Shown piece by piece: positions 40,939 to 49,921 of a stretch of 64,000 bases of DNA (position 1 is its first letter; each line of letters opens with the position of its first letter). A program made the translations under genes and the position numbers. Location: positions 32,257 to 96,256 of the forward strand of contig CAYYXR010000005.1 of the NCBI GenBank assembly GCA_964475755.1, written 5' to 3'. The notes beneath the pieces are model-generated. The model had not been told where the DNA came from. It searched no databases and saw only the letters and a list, made by a program, of their open reading frames with translations. The DNA is from UBA11612 sp964475755 (GTDB lineage: Bacteria > Pseudomonadota > Alphaproteobacteria > Rhodospirillales > Rhodospirillaceae).

Positions 40939-40967
40939 CCGCGGAACCATGTGTTCCGCGGTTTTTA
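40939..40967 (+). terminator. Rho-independent terminator after rpmJ
   Basis: Nine-base stem CCGCGGAAC/GTTCCGCGG with a 5-nt loop and TTTTT. It lies between rpmJ and the convergent pyruvate kinase gene. Confidence 0.9.
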
Positions 40968-40976
40968 TTTGCGGGT

Positions 40977-42428
40977 TTAGGCCGTGCTCGTTTCGCCGCC
41001 TATCCAGACGACACGCACCATATTGGTCGAGCCAACTTTGCCGAAGGGCATGCCCGCCGTGATGACCAAGGCCTGACCATCCTGACCGATGCCGCATTTC
41101 GCCGCACCCTTCACGGCCACATCGCCGATGTCATCCACCTTATGGATAAAATCTCCTACCAGTGCGTGAACGCCCCAAACCAATCCAAGCCTGCGACCGG
41201 CTGACAAATTTGGCGTGACGCAAAGAATTGGCACGTGGGGTCGCTCTTGTGCCGCGCGGAGCGTTGTCGAGCCGGACGAGGTGAACGTCACGATGGCCGC
41301 CGCTTCCAAGGTGTGCGCGACTTGACGGGCGGCGGCGGTGATGGCTGCCGGAGAAGAGTGCTCCGTCGCCAATCGTCCCGCATCCATGAGGCTGAGATAG
41401 TGTTCGTCGCTTTCCACCTGGCAAATAATCCGGTGCATGGTTGCGACCGCGCGCACTGGAAAGGTTCCAGCGGCGGTCTCGGCGGACAGCATCACGGCAT
41501 CCGCACCGTCATAGACCGCGGTGGCCACGTCAGAGGCTTCGGCCCGTGTCGGCACCGGCGATTTAACCATGCTGTCGAGCATCTGCGTGGCGACGACCAC
41601 AGGTTTGCCCTGGGCCCGGCACGTGCGGATGATCCGTTTTTGCAGCACAGGGACGCGCTCGAGCGGCATTTCCACGCCGAGATCGCCGCGTGCGACCATG
41701 ACGGAATCCGACAGCGCGACGATTGCGTCAAGCTGGTCAAGAGCGGCAGGTTTCTCAAGTTTCGAGAGGACGCCGGCGCGCCCAGCAACCGCTGCGCGGA
41801 CCTCAGCGACGTCTTCGGGTCTTTGCACGAAACTCAGGGCCACCCAATCCACACCGTTTTCTAATCCGAATTGGAGATCGGTTTTGTCCTTTTCGGTCAT
41901 GGCCGGAATGGGCAATGCCGCGTCGGGTACGTTGACGCCTTTGCGGTCTGAAAGTGTGCCGGGAACGACCACTTCGGTTTCCGCAAAATCGGCGCCGCAA
42001 TCTTTGACCTTCAAGCGCAAGTGGCCGTCATCGAGCAGCAATGTCGATCCGGGTTTCAACGCGGCGAATATTTCCGGGTGCGGGAGTTGTACGCGCTCTT
42101 CACTTCCGGCAGCGCTATCGAGGTCGAGGCGAAAATTCGCGCCGGCTTTCAACACCACGCGACCGTCCTTGAATTTTCCCACCCGCAGTTTCGGACCTTG
42201 TAGGTCCATGAGGATGGTTTGCGGGCGGCCGGTTTTTTCTTCCAAGGCGCGGATCGCCGCGATGGATGCGGCGTGGTCCTCGTGCGTGCCATGGCTGAAG
42301 TTCAGCCGAAAGACATCGGCGCCTGCTTCATACAGCAGTTCTATGGTTTCTGGATCGCGGCTGGAGGGGCCGAGGGTTGCGATAACTTTGGCGCGGCGGC
42401 CGCGATGGCCTGTGGTGGGGTCTGTCAT
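40977..42428 (-). CDS. pyk: Pyruvate kinase
   Basis: 483-residue enzyme: PEP + ADP to pyruvate + ATP. VIATLGPSSRDPETIELL at the N-terminus, active-site FRLNFSHGTHEDH, ILMDLQGPKLRVGKF, the catalytic-lysine region VDWVALSFVQRPED, MVARGDLGVEMPLERVPVLQ, and PVPTRAEASDVATAVYDGAD. The last residues form the C-terminal allosteric domain. Complete length for the family. It counteracts the PEP carboxykinase encoded elsewhere in the window. Convergent with rpmJ. Confidence 0.95.
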   Translation of the reverse strand: MTDPTTGHRGRRAKVIATLGPSSRDPETIELLYEAGADVFRLNFSHGTHEDHAASIAAIRALEEKTGRPQTILMDLQGPKLRVGKFKDGRVVLKAGANFRLDLDSAAGSEERVQLPHPEIFAALKPGSTLLLDDGHLRLKVKDCGADFAETEVVVPGTLSDRKGVNVPDAALPIPAMTEKDKTDLQFGLENGVDWVALSFVQRPEDVAEVRAAVAGRAGVLSKLEKPAALDQLDAIVALSDSVMVARGDLGVEMPLERVPVLQKRIIRTCRAQGKPVVVATQMLDSMVKSPVPTRAEASDVATAVYDGADAVMLSAETAAGTFPVRAVATMHRIICQVESDEHYLSLMDAGRLATEHSSPAAITAAARQVAHTLEAAAIVTFTSSGSTTLRAAQERPHVPILCVTPNLSAGRRLGLVWGVHALVGDFIHKVDDIGDVAVKGAAKCGIGQDGQALVITAGMPFGKVGSTNMVRVVWIGGETSTA

Positions 42429-42499
42429 GGAGTGAAATGTACACGGGATCAGCGCGTTAGGCGAGCGGCGGTTATGTGACGCCGCTTTTTGATACCGGC

Positions 42500-43489
42500 T
42501 TAGCCGGTTGAGGCGCTGGAAGCTTGCGCCGGCTCGCGCTTTGACCGGTGGCTGCGCCGTGAGGTTTCGATGCCGGCAATGATCGCGGCGGCACCGATCA
42601 GTTGCCAGATGCTCAAGCTTTCACCAAACAGTGCCCATGCGAAAGATGCGGCGATGACCGGCTGCATAAAAAGCAGCATCGAGCCGAGGCCGGCAGGAAC
42701 GTGCGCTAGGGCAAGGGCGATCAGGGCCTGCCCGCCGACCTGAACGACGAGGGCAATGGCGATCGCGACGGTCCAGCCCCGCGCCGTATCGGGCCAGACA
42801 TTGCCTTCCAAAACGGCGGCCAGCACCCAAAGGACAATCGCCGCGACGACACCGCCGTAGGCCATGGTCGCGGCGGTCGAGACGCGTTTGCGGACTCTGG
42901 AGACCGTGACGATGTAGGCGGCGTACCACCATGCGGTGATAAAGCCCATGATATCGCCGGTGAAGTTTTCGGCGGATACGGAAAAGCTTTCGCTCATCAT
43001 GACGCCGACGCCCGAGAGAGCGAGCGCCAAACCGACCGCGAACTGAAACTTTATCCGCTCTTTGAACAAAAGCCATCCGGCCAGGACGACGAAGATCGGC
43101 GTTGTGTTGGCGAGAACGGTTGCATTGGCGACGGACGTCAAAACAACGGACCAATTCCAGAACGCGAGGTCCCCGGCAAAGAAAATGCCGCTCAGGCCAA
43201 GGATCCAAAGATCACGGCGTCGACTAGGTGTTTTTTGCATCCGGTTCGACGGCCCGATCCAAAGCATAAAGAAGAAAAAGGGCAGGGCCAGGGTCATGCG
43301 GTTGGCAGCGGTGGCAATGGGGCCGACTTCCGCAAGCCTGACCAGGATAGGCGAGAGGCCCGCGCCGAAGACCCCCACGAACAGGATCGGCAACGCCCAG
43401 CGTTCGGCGAATTGATTGGCACGCGCCGCCACGCCCAGTGGAGGCGCGCTTGGTTCCTCGGCTGAGTCGGGTAAGTTGGTCATGGTCAC
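42500..43489 (-). CDS. DMT superfamily transporter (EamA family)
   Basis: 329-residue inner-membrane protein with ten predicted helices, two EamA repeats: FGAGLSPILVRLAEVGPIAT in repeat 1, LGSMLLFMQPVIAASFAWAL plus FGESLSIWQLIGAAAIIAGI in repeat 2. Members export amino acids, nucleobases or drugs. A basic Ser-rich tail follows. Two in-frame ATGs (43489, 43483) are possible. Divergent from the small secreted protein gene at 43555. Confidence 0.9.
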   Translation of the reverse strand: MTMTNLPDSAEEPSAPPLGVAARANQFAERWALPILFVGVFGAGLSPILVRLAEVGPIATAANRMTLALPFFFFMLWIGPSNRMQKTPSRRRDLWILGLSGIFFAGDLAFWNWSVVLTSVANATVLANTTPIFVVLAGWLLFKERIKFQFAVGLALALSGVGVMMSESFSVSAENFTGDIMGFITAWWYAAYIVTVSRVRKRVSTAATMAYGGVVAAIVLWVLAAVLEGNVWPDTARGWTVAIAIALVVQVGGQALIALALAHVPAGLGSMLLFMQPVIAASFAWALFGESLSIWQLIGAAAIIAGIETSRRSHRSKREPAQASSASTG

Positions 43490-43554
43490 GGCGGCAAGGT
43501 TATGTCACGGTGCCGCCCGCAGAGCAATGTGACCGCCAATTGGAGATGGATAAG

Positions 43555-43914
43555 ATGCTGCTTCGGTATGTGACCGTCGTATGCGTGGGACTGCTGCTCA
43601 CGTTTGGCCATGTTTTCGCGCAAGACGAAAACCCGCTGATCGGTCAATGGATCGATCCGCTTCCCAATGGCGCGGCGATGATTACTGAATTTTCTGCCGA
43701 CACTGTTGCCTTTTGGGCGGTGAGTCCGGGGGGGGCGAAAAGCGAAACCAACAGCGCGCCCGTGACCATCACGAAGCAGGACAACGGCGCGTACTCCATC
43801 GCCATCAAAGGGCAGGAAGATACACCCCTGATCGCCATGATGGTCGGCGCGAATGCGATGCAGCTCGCGTACCCCGGCATGGCCTCGCGCCGACTCATGC
43901 GCCGCGAGCCTTAA
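43555..43914 (+). CDS. Small secreted protein of unknown function
   Basis: 119-residue protein. Signal peptide MLLRYVTVVCVGLLLTFGHV ending near FAQ, then beta-rich PLIGQWIDPLPNGAAMITEF and VTITKQDNGAYSIAIKG. Family not recognised; the pattern resembles small lipocalin-like domains that test net gain/loss of a substituent. TTGGAG lies 10 nt before the ATG at 43555; the in-frame ATG at 43546 has only 1 nt spacing. It ends 11 nt before the N-formylglutamate gene, so the two may be co-transcribed. Confidence 0.7.
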   Translation: MLLRYVTVVCVGLLLTFGHVFAQDENPLIGQWIDPLPNGAAMITEFSADTVAFWAVSPGGAKSETNSAPVTITKQDNGAYSIAIKGQEDTPLIAMMVGANAMQLAYPGMASRRLMRREP

Positions 43915-43925
43915 AATACTTTCCG

Positions 43926-44720
43926 ATGGTCAACATTGAACTTGGGCCCGGCGATCCGGCGCCCGTTGAGATCATCAATCCCAATGCGCTCGCGTCGGTT
44001 CTGATCACCGGCGATCATGCGGGCAATGCCGTACCGGCATCTATGAACGGTCTGGGTCTTTCAAAGGACGACATGACGCGTCACATCGCCTGGGATATCG
44101 GCGCGGCCGGTGTCGTGCGCGCGCTGGCCCGGAGCATGAGCGCAACGGCGGTGCTTTCGGTATATTCACGGTTGGTGATCGATCCCAATCGGCCGCTCGG
44201 TGACCCTGCGTGCGCGCCGGCGGTAAGCGACGGCACTGAAGTTCCAGCCAATCAAAACATCACCGACGACATCATCAATGCCAGGGCCCGCGCATTCTAT
44301 TGGCCGTATCACCGGGCCGTGGACGAAGAGATTGGACGCATACAACGCGCGGGCATCGTGCCGTCCGTTGTAGCCATTCACACATTCACCCCGGCGATGA
44401 ACAATACCGGAGCGCAGGCGCGGCCGTGGCACGCGGGTATTCTATACAGCCAGGATACGCGATTGCCTCATGCATTGATGGATGCGTTGCGCGCCGAAGA
44501 CGGTCTTGTGGTGGGGGATAACGAGCCCTATTCAGGGGTGACGCACGGCTATACGCTGAAAATTCACGGCATTGCTCATGGGCTGCCGCATGTCGAATTG
44601 GAAATCCGCCAGGACCTGGTGGCGGACGCCGCGGGCCAGGAGAAATGGGCGAACCTATTGGCCAGACTCTTGCCGCCGCTGCTTGCGCGGCCCGAGATTA
44701 AAAAGGTCGTGCATATATAA
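43926..44720 (+). CDS. N-formylglutamate amidohydrolase family protein
   Basis: 264-residue metal-dependent amidohydrolase. VLITGDHAGNAVPASM holds the conserved His-Ala-Gly-Asn, HIAWDIGAAGVVRALA follows, then VYSRLVIDPNRPLGDP and VVAIHTFTPAMNN. Family members complete histidine utilisation (HutG-type) or act on other formylated substrates; no hut genes are nearby, so the substrate is open. ATG at 43926 chosen since longer reading overlaps the previous gene. Followed 28 nt later by the DUF1244 gene. Confidence 0.88.
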   Translation: MVNIELGPGDPAPVEIINPNALASVLITGDHAGNAVPASMNGLGLSKDDMTRHIAWDIGAAGVVRALARSMSATAVLSVYSRLVIDPNRPLGDPACAPAVSDGTEVPANQNITDDIINARARAFYWPYHRAVDEEIGRIQRAGIVPSVVAIHTFTPAMNNTGAQARPWHAGILYSQDTRLPHALMDALRAEDGLVVGDNEPYSGVTHGYTLKIHGIAHGLPHVELEIRQDLVADAAGQEKWANLLARLLPPLLARPEIKKVVHI

Positions 44721-44748
44721 GTTCACGCGAATTCGAAGGGAGTTGATC

Positions 44749-45066
44749 ATGGATGAACTGACGCGTTTGAAAGTCGAAGCGGCGGCCTTTCGCGGCCTTG
44801 TGCAGCATTTGCAGAAGCGCACCGACGCGCAGAACATCGATATCATGAACACCGCCGGATTTTGCCGGAATTGCCTGGCCAAGTGGTATCGCGCAGCGGC
44901 CGAGCACTTCGGCGAGGAAATGACCTACGATCAGGCGCAAGAAATTATCTACGGCATGCCGGTGGGTGAGTGGAAATCAAAGCACCAGAAACCGGCGACA
45001 CCGGAGCAGCAAAAGACGTTCGAAGACACCAAGCCGCTGCACGCCGAAATAACGGTGGTCGAATAA
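44749..45066 (+). CDS. DUF1244 domain protein
   Basis: 105-residue cytoplasmic protein. The DUF1244 core FRGLVQHLQKRTDAQNIDIM, NTAGFCRNCLAKWYRAAAE and MTYDQAQEIIYGMPVGEWK is present; CRNC carries two Cys that could bind metal. A protein of this family has an NMR structure but no assigned function. Preceded by aagggag. In alphaproteobacteria it is often close to gapR, as here. Confidence 0.92.
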   Translation: MDELTRLKVEAAAFRGLVQHLQKRTDAQNIDIMNTAGFCRNCLAKWYRAAAEHFGEEMTYDQAQEIIYGMPVGEWKSKHQKPATPEQQKTFEDTKPLHAEITVVE

Positions 45067-45186
45067 AACAGCGCAGCGATTTCTATCCCCGTATTCCTCG
45101 TTTTCCACAGGCGGTGCGTCCTTGCGGTTGCGAAGGGCGCTGCTACTACTGTGGCCACGATTGATCTTGGTAGAGGAGTGCGATCT

Positions 45187-45429
45187 ATGCCCGACGGCGC
45201 AGGAATTTCGGCCCAGCGGCTGAAAAGCTTTATTCAGCGGATTGAAAAGCTGGAAGAGGAAAAGAAAACCTTGGGCGTGGATATCCGCGAGGTGTACGCC
45301 GAGGCTAAGTCGGGCGGTTTTGACCCCAAGATCATGCGCCAGGTGGTGAAGGTCCGGAAAATGGATAAGGCCGACCGGGAAGAACAGGAATCCCTGCTGC
45401 AGGTCTATCTGGAAGCCGTCGGCGAATAG
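45187..45429 (+). CDS. gapR: DUF2312 nucleoid-associated protein GapR
   Basis: 80-residue protein of the GapR family, which in Caulobacter clamps overtwisted DNA ahead of replication forks and polymerases. Coiled-coil RLKSFIQRIEKLEEEKKTL, then VYAEAKSGGFDPKIMRQVVK and the basic/acidic helix ending YLEAVGE. Full family length. The ATG at 45187 is set by agaggag 6-8 nt upstream; an earlier in-frame start is weaker. Terminates just before a convergent small membrane protein. Confidence 0.92.
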   Translation: MPDGAGISAQRLKSFIQRIEKLEEEKKTLGVDIREVYAEAKSGGFDPKIMRQVVKVRKMDKADREEQESLLQVYLEAVGE

Positions 45430-45437
45430 GCCGCGTC

Positions 45438-45611
45438 TTACGTTTCGAAGAAACTATCCAAGAGTAGCGCCAGAACGACCATAAGGACGGCGACGACAAC
45501 GCCCCCCCCCAGGGCGTATTGAACGCGTTGTCCTTTGCCGCGCCCGTAGATGATGGCCGCAGCAAGAACGGCCATGGCCAATACGGTTAAAAGCGGCGGC
45601 GTCCCCATCAT
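45438..45611 (-). CDS. Small two-helix membrane protein with a G9 tract in its gene
   Basis: 57-residue protein with two hydrophobic helices (LLTVLAMAVLAAAIIYGRG and VVVAVLMVVLALLLDSFFET) joined by a short basic/Gly loop. This looks like the twin-transmembrane/HIG1-like small proteins common in alphaproteobacteria, though I cannot assign it. The loop GGG is encoded inside nine consecutive G (C9 at 45502-45510 on the plus strand), and the frame is intact across it. Starts 12 nt after the acyl-CoA synthetase stop on the same strand, so it is probably co-transcribed. Confidence 0.7.
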   Translation of the reverse strand: MMGTPPLLTVLAMAVLAAAIIYGRGKGQRVQYALGGGVVVAVLMVVLALLLDSFFET

Positions 45612-45623
45612 TGGACGTAGACT

Positions 45624-47429
45624 TTAATACAGCGCATCCAACGCTTCACCGTACTCCTTGATGATAGCGTGGCGGCGTACTTTCAGCGTCGGTGTCATTT
45701 GGCCATTTTCAACCGTGAACTGCTGCGGAGCGATCACGAACTTGCGGACTTTCTCAATTGGACTGAGTTGCGAATTCGCGCGCTCGACCGCCTTGGCGAT
45801 GACCGATCTGAACTGATCATTTGCTGAGAGGCTTTTCAGATCGCCGGATACGCCGTGGGTTTGCCCCCAGGCTGCCGCAAAATCGGGATCAGGCACGATC
45901 AGGGCCGAGATGTAAGGTTTCTTGTCTCCGTAAGCCATAGCCTGACCAATGGACTCTTCCAGACACAGGATGCCTTGGATGTGCTGCGGCGAGACGTTGT
46001 CGCCGCCGGAATTGACGATGATATCCTTTTTGCGGTCGGTGATTTCGATGTAACTGTCGTCGTCGATGCAGCCTACGTCTCCGGTGTGCAACCAGCCGTC
46101 CTTGTCGATGGTCATCATCGTAGCGTCGGGGTCGTTCCAATAGCCCTTCATGACAAGTTCGCCGCGCACAAGAATCTCTCCGTCCTCGGCGATACTGACT
46201 TCCACACCCTTGAGCGGCGGGCCAACGGTTTTCAGTTTTACTTTGTGCGGCAGGTTGGCGCTGACGACCGGCGCAGCTTCGGTTTGCCCATAGCCTTGCA
46301 GCAGCGGCACCCCGAGCGAGATAAAGAAAACGCCGACATCGTAGTTTAAAGGCGCGCCGCCGGAGACCATGGCCTTGAGGCGGCCGCCAAAGCGGCCCTT
46401 GACCTTTCGCCGCACCAGAATGTCACAGACTTTGTTTTGGATTTTCTCCCACGCCGTCATGGCTTCGGGCGTTTCGTAGGCTTTGCGGCCGAGGGTGAGG
46501 GCCATATCGAATAGTTTTTGCCGGACTTTCGACTGGCTCTTGAGGCCCAGAATAATGCGCTGGCGCATACTTTCATAAAGGCGCGGCACGGCGGTCATGA
46601 CCGTGGGGCGCGCCTCGGTCAGATTGGTGGTCAGGGTCTCGACCCGTTCGGCGTAATAGATTTGCGCACCCAGTGAGACAGGAAAGAACTGCCCACCGGT
46701 ATGTTCATAGGCGTGAGATAGCGGCAGGAACGAGAGAAAGACCTCGTCACTGATACCCAGGGTTTCAATGATGCCCGTCGCGCCCATGCAATTGCACAGA
46801 ATGTTTCCGTGGGTCAGCATCACGCCGCGCGGCAGGCCGCCGGTGCCGGATGTGTAGATCAAGGCGCAAACATCCTCGCGTTTAAGTGTGCTTGCGGCGC
46901 CAGGCGGTTCTGTTTTGCCGGCGCCCGCCGCGAGAAGATCGGTCCAGGGGCGCGTGGTGACATCCGAGGGAATGGTTTTTTCCGGCTCGTCCATCACATA
47001 GACGGTGACCTTGTGATTGGCTTCCGAGGCGGCCGAGATTACGCGCTTGGCCAATTGCGGCGTCGATACGATGGCAACCGTGCTGCCGGAGTTGTTCAAG
47101 ATGTGAAGATGATTGAGCGCTGTGTTGGTTGTGTATGCTGGAACCGCAATGCCTCCGGCGGCCATGATCGCGACGTCGGCGATGAACCATTCCGGGCGGT
47201 TTTCGGCGACCAGCATGACCCGATCGCCGGGATTCACCCCGGCTTCGACAAGACCATGCGCGGCGGCAATGATTTGTTCGCGGACCGTCGTCCAGGTGCG
47301 CGGGCGATAAACGCCGTCTATTTTCGCCCACAGAAAGGGTCGGTCACCGAGCCGCTCGGCCTGGGCAAAAAACATGCCCGGCAGGCTGGTCATCTCTTGC
47401 GTATCGATTGTGTTGGCACTAGCTGACAC
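45624..47429 (-). CDS. Long-chain acyl-CoA synthetase (AMP-binding)
   Basis: 601-residue ANL-superfamily ligase; activates fatty or related acids to acyl-CoA via acyl-AMP. The P-loop is LIYTSGTGGLPRGVMLTHGN, the A5 region LLQGYGQTEAAPVVS, A7/A8 GWLHTGDVG and ITDRKKDIIVNSGGDNVSP, and the C-terminal Lys region is KVRRHAIIKEY. GTG start with ggggag 9 nt upstream. Long insertion typical of the long-chain group. It probably supplies acyl-CoA to the catabolic genes at the window ends, though its own operon holds only a small membrane protein. Confidence 0.92.
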   Translation of the reverse strand: MSASANTIDTQEMTSLPGMFFAQAERLGDRPFLWAKIDGVYRPRTWTTVREQIIAAAHGLVEAGVNPGDRVMLVAENRPEWFIADVAIMAAGGIAVPAYTTNTALNHLHILNNSGSTVAIVSTPQLAKRVISAASEANHKVTVYVMDEPEKTIPSDVTTRPWTDLLAAGAGKTEPPGAASTLKREDVCALIYTSGTGGLPRGVMLTHGNILCNCMGATGIIETLGISDEVFLSFLPLSHAYEHTGGQFFPVSLGAQIYYAERVETLTTNLTEARPTVMTAVPRLYESMRQRIILGLKSQSKVRQKLFDMALTLGRKAYETPEAMTAWEKIQNKVCDILVRRKVKGRFGGRLKAMVSGGAPLNYDVGVFFISLGVPLLQGYGQTEAAPVVSANLPHKVKLKTVGPPLKGVEVSIAEDGEILVRGELVMKGYWNDPDATMMTIDKDGWLHTGDVGCIDDDSYIEITDRKKDIIVNSGGDNVSPQHIQGILCLEESIGQAMAYGDKKPYISALIVPDPDFAAAWGQTHGVSGDLKSLSANDQFRSVIAKAVERANSQLSPIEKVRKFVIAPQQFTVENGQMTPTLKVRRHAIIKEYGEALDALY

Positions 47430-47582
47430 CGACCGTCTCCCCCATAGGCGGTTCTACAAACCCTATAATCCAAGCGAATGGCTGGTTCTGTCCAGCAAGA
47501 TCGAACCTTAGGTGTTACACGCTTTCAGGTGGCATTTCCACTCGCGGGGATTGGCCTTAGGATGGGTCCAAAGAGGTGACAC

Positions 47583-49439
47583 ATGTTAAATAAGATTACT
47601 TTTTCAGGCCGCGCTGCCGCTTCCACCCTGATCCCGCGTAAAGACGAGCCGTCCGGCGGCGCGACAGCGGTGGATCTGGGCGACATGCCCGAATGGAACC
47701 TGGGCGATTTGTATGACGGCCCGGAAAGTTCCACATTGCAGCGGGATTTTGAAGATTTAAAAAAGCGTATTGCCGCTTTTGAAACCCATCGCGGCAAAGT
47801 TGCAGACTTGAGTGCTGCCGCGTTTGGCGCGGCCATCGCGGAATTCGAATCCATCGATGAACTTTTGGGTAAGATCGCGAGCTACGCGCAGCTCTATCAC
47901 TCGGTGGACGTGTCCGATCACGCGCGAGGACGGTTCTATCAGGATGTCATCGAAAAGCTGACGGAGATGTCGGGTCAGCTGCTGTTTTTCACCCTTGAGA
48001 TCAATCGATTGGACGACGCGGCGCTTGCGAAAAAAATGTCCGATACAGCATCGGAAAAATACGAACCATGGATTCGTGATCTGCGCGCGCACCGGGAGCA
48101 CGAGCTCAGCGACGATCTGGAAAAGCTTTTCCTCGATAAGTCGACCACGGGCCGCACGGCTTGGACGCGTCTGTTCGATGAAACCCTCGCGGAGATGCGC
48201 TGTCAGGTCGGCAATGAAACGCTCACGCTGACCGAAGCGTTCAACCGATTGTCCGACCCCAAGGAAGAACGTCGTCGCGCTGCCGCGAAAGGTATCGGCG
48301 CATCGCTCACGGACAAGCTATCGCTGTTTACTCTGATCACGAACGTTATGGCCAAGGACAAGGCCGTGGAGGATCAGTGGCGGAAATTTCCGCGGCCCGT
48401 GTCTTCGCGCAACCTCGCGAACTTGGTCGAGGACGAAGTTGTGGAAGCCTTGGTCTCGGCGGTGAAGGACAGTTACGCGTCCACGTCGCACCGCTATTAC
48501 CAACTGAAAGCGAAGTGGTTCGGCAAGGATAAGCTCGACCACTGGGACCGCAACGCCCCGCTGCCGAATGTGGAATACCGCGATATTCCCTGGTCCGAAG
48601 CTCAGGAGACCGTGCAGGATGCCTACGCGTCGTTCTCGGACCGCCTTGCAGGCATCACCGACGAGTTCTTCAAGAAAAACTGGATCGATGCACCCGCGCG
48701 GCCCGGCAAGGCTTCCGGCGCATTCTCGCATCCCGTGGTGCCGTCGGCGCATCCTTACATCATGCTGAACTATCTCGGCACACCGAACGACGTTATGACC
48801 CTCGCGCACGAACTCGGCCATGGCGTGCATCAGGTGCTCGCTGGCGTGCAGGGCCATCTGATCTGCGGTACGCCGCTGACCTTGGCGGAGACCGCGTCGG
48901 TATTCGGCGAAATGCTGACCTTCAAGGCCATGCTCAAGAAAGAGACGCGGCCGGCCGAGCGCCGCGCTCTGCTCGCGGGCAAGGTGGAAGACATGCTCAA
49001 TACCGGCGTGCGCCAAATCGCCATGCACGAGTTCGAACGCCATGTGCACGACGAACGCAAGAAGGGCGAGTTGTCATCCGAACGCCTGTGCGAAATCTGG
49101 TTGCAGACCGCGCGGGAAAGCCAAGGCCCGGCGTTCCAATACGCAGAGGAGTACCGTGTCTATTGGACCTACGTGAGCCACTTTGTCCAAGTGCCGTTCT
49201 ATGTCTACGCCTATGCGTTCGGCGATTGTCTGGTGAACTCATTGTACAATGTGTTCGAGTCCGGCGCGGTGCCGGACTTCGAAAAGAAGTACCTCGATAT
49301 GCTCTCGGCAGGCGGCAAGCTGCGTCATAAAGAATTACTCGCGCCGTTCGGTCTTGATGCCAGCGATCCAGGGTTTTGGAAGAAGGGCATGGCCACCATC
49401 GAGGGCTTTATCGACGAGCTTGAAAAGATGGAAGGCTGA
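47583..49439 (+). CDS. pepF: M3 family oligoendopeptidase (PepF type)
   Basis: 618-residue cytosolic zinc peptidase. HEXXH motif in MTLAHELGHGVHQVLAG (about residues 400-416) with downstream Glu in LAETASVFGEML. N-terminal all-helical region LGDLYDGPESSTLQRDFEDL through the PepF N domain. Degrades oligopeptides. The stop overlaps the next start by one base (TGATG), so translation is coupled with the VOC gene. Divergent from the acyl-CoA synthetase with about 150 nt of shared promoter space. Confidence 0.93.
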   Translation: MLNKITFSGRAAASTLIPRKDEPSGGATAVDLGDMPEWNLGDLYDGPESSTLQRDFEDLKKRIAAFETHRGKVADLSAAAFGAAIAEFESIDELLGKIASYAQLYHSVDVSDHARGRFYQDVIEKLTEMSGQLLFFTLEINRLDDAALAKKMSDTASEKYEPWIRDLRAHREHELSDDLEKLFLDKSTTGRTAWTRLFDETLAEMRCQVGNETLTLTEAFNRLSDPKEERRRAAAKGIGASLTDKLSLFTLITNVMAKDKAVEDQWRKFPRPVSSRNLANLVEDEVVEALVSAVKDSYASTSHRYYQLKAKWFGKDKLDHWDRNAPLPNVEYRDIPWSEAQETVQDAYASFSDRLAGITDEFFKKNWIDAPARPGKASGAFSHPVVPSAHPYIMLNYLGTPNDVMTLAHELGHGVHQVLAGVQGHLICGTPLTLAETASVFGEMLTFKAMLKKETRPAERRALLAGKVEDMLNTGVRQIAMHEFERHVHDERKKGELSSERLCEIWLQTARESQGPAFQYAEEYRVYWTYVSHFVQVPFYVYAYAFGDCLVNSLYNVFESGAVPDFEKKYLDMLSAGGKLRHKELLAPFGLDASDPGFWKKGMATIEGFIDELEKMEG

Positions 49440-49879
49440 TGAGCCAAACGCCGCTCACGCCGTTTCACGTCGCCGTGCAGGTGCGGGATATCGAAGAAGC
49501 GCGCCGTTTTTACGGCGGCGTGCTCGGGTGTCCGGAAGGGCGCAGCGATTCCCTTTGGGTCGATTTCGATTTGTTCGGCCATCAGTTTGTCTGTCATCTC
49601 AATCCCAATCTCGGAAAGTCGGGCACGCTGGCGTCTCACACCAATCCGGTGGACAGGCACGGCGTGCCGGTACCGCATTGTGGCGTGGTGTTGCGCATGC
49701 AGGATTGGGAGGCATTGGCGGAGCGATTGAAAGCGGACGGCCTGGAATTCGTGGTGGAGCCGCATATCCGGTTCAAAGGGGAGCCGGGCGAGCAGGCAAC
49801 CATGTTTCTCCTGGACCCGTCCGGGAATGCCCTGGAGTTCAAGGCGTTCAAGGACTTGTCCCAGCTATTTGCGGCTTAA
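49439..49879 (+). CDS. VOC family protein
   Basis: 146-residue cytoplasmic VOC-fold protein. First metal-binding strand FHVAVQVRDIEEARRFYGGV, middle HQFVCHLNPNLG, and C-terminal FLLDPSGNALEFKAFKDLS with the Glu ligand. Probable metal-dependent lyase, dioxygenase or ligand binder; no specific function assigned. Starts on the last base of the pepF stop. AT-rich sequence of about 40 nt separates it from the ABC1 kinase gene. Confidence 0.88.
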   Translation: MSQTPLTPFHVAVQVRDIEEARRFYGGVLGCPEGRSDSLWVDFDLFGHQFVCHLNPNLGKSGTLASHTNPVDRHGVPVPHCGVVLRMQDWEALAERLKADGLEFVVEPHIRFKGEPGEQATMFLLDPSGNALEFKAFKDLSQLFAA

Positions 49880-49921
49880 TCGCCATAATAATTAATAGTA
49901 CATGGTACCATTAATATAGCC

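Noticed and set aside
45438..45611. Suspected frameshift at the nine-G run
   Set aside because: Codon-by-codon reading shows that nine G keep the frame (CTG GGG GGG GGC GTT), so the gene is intact; only the possible instability was kept as a finding.
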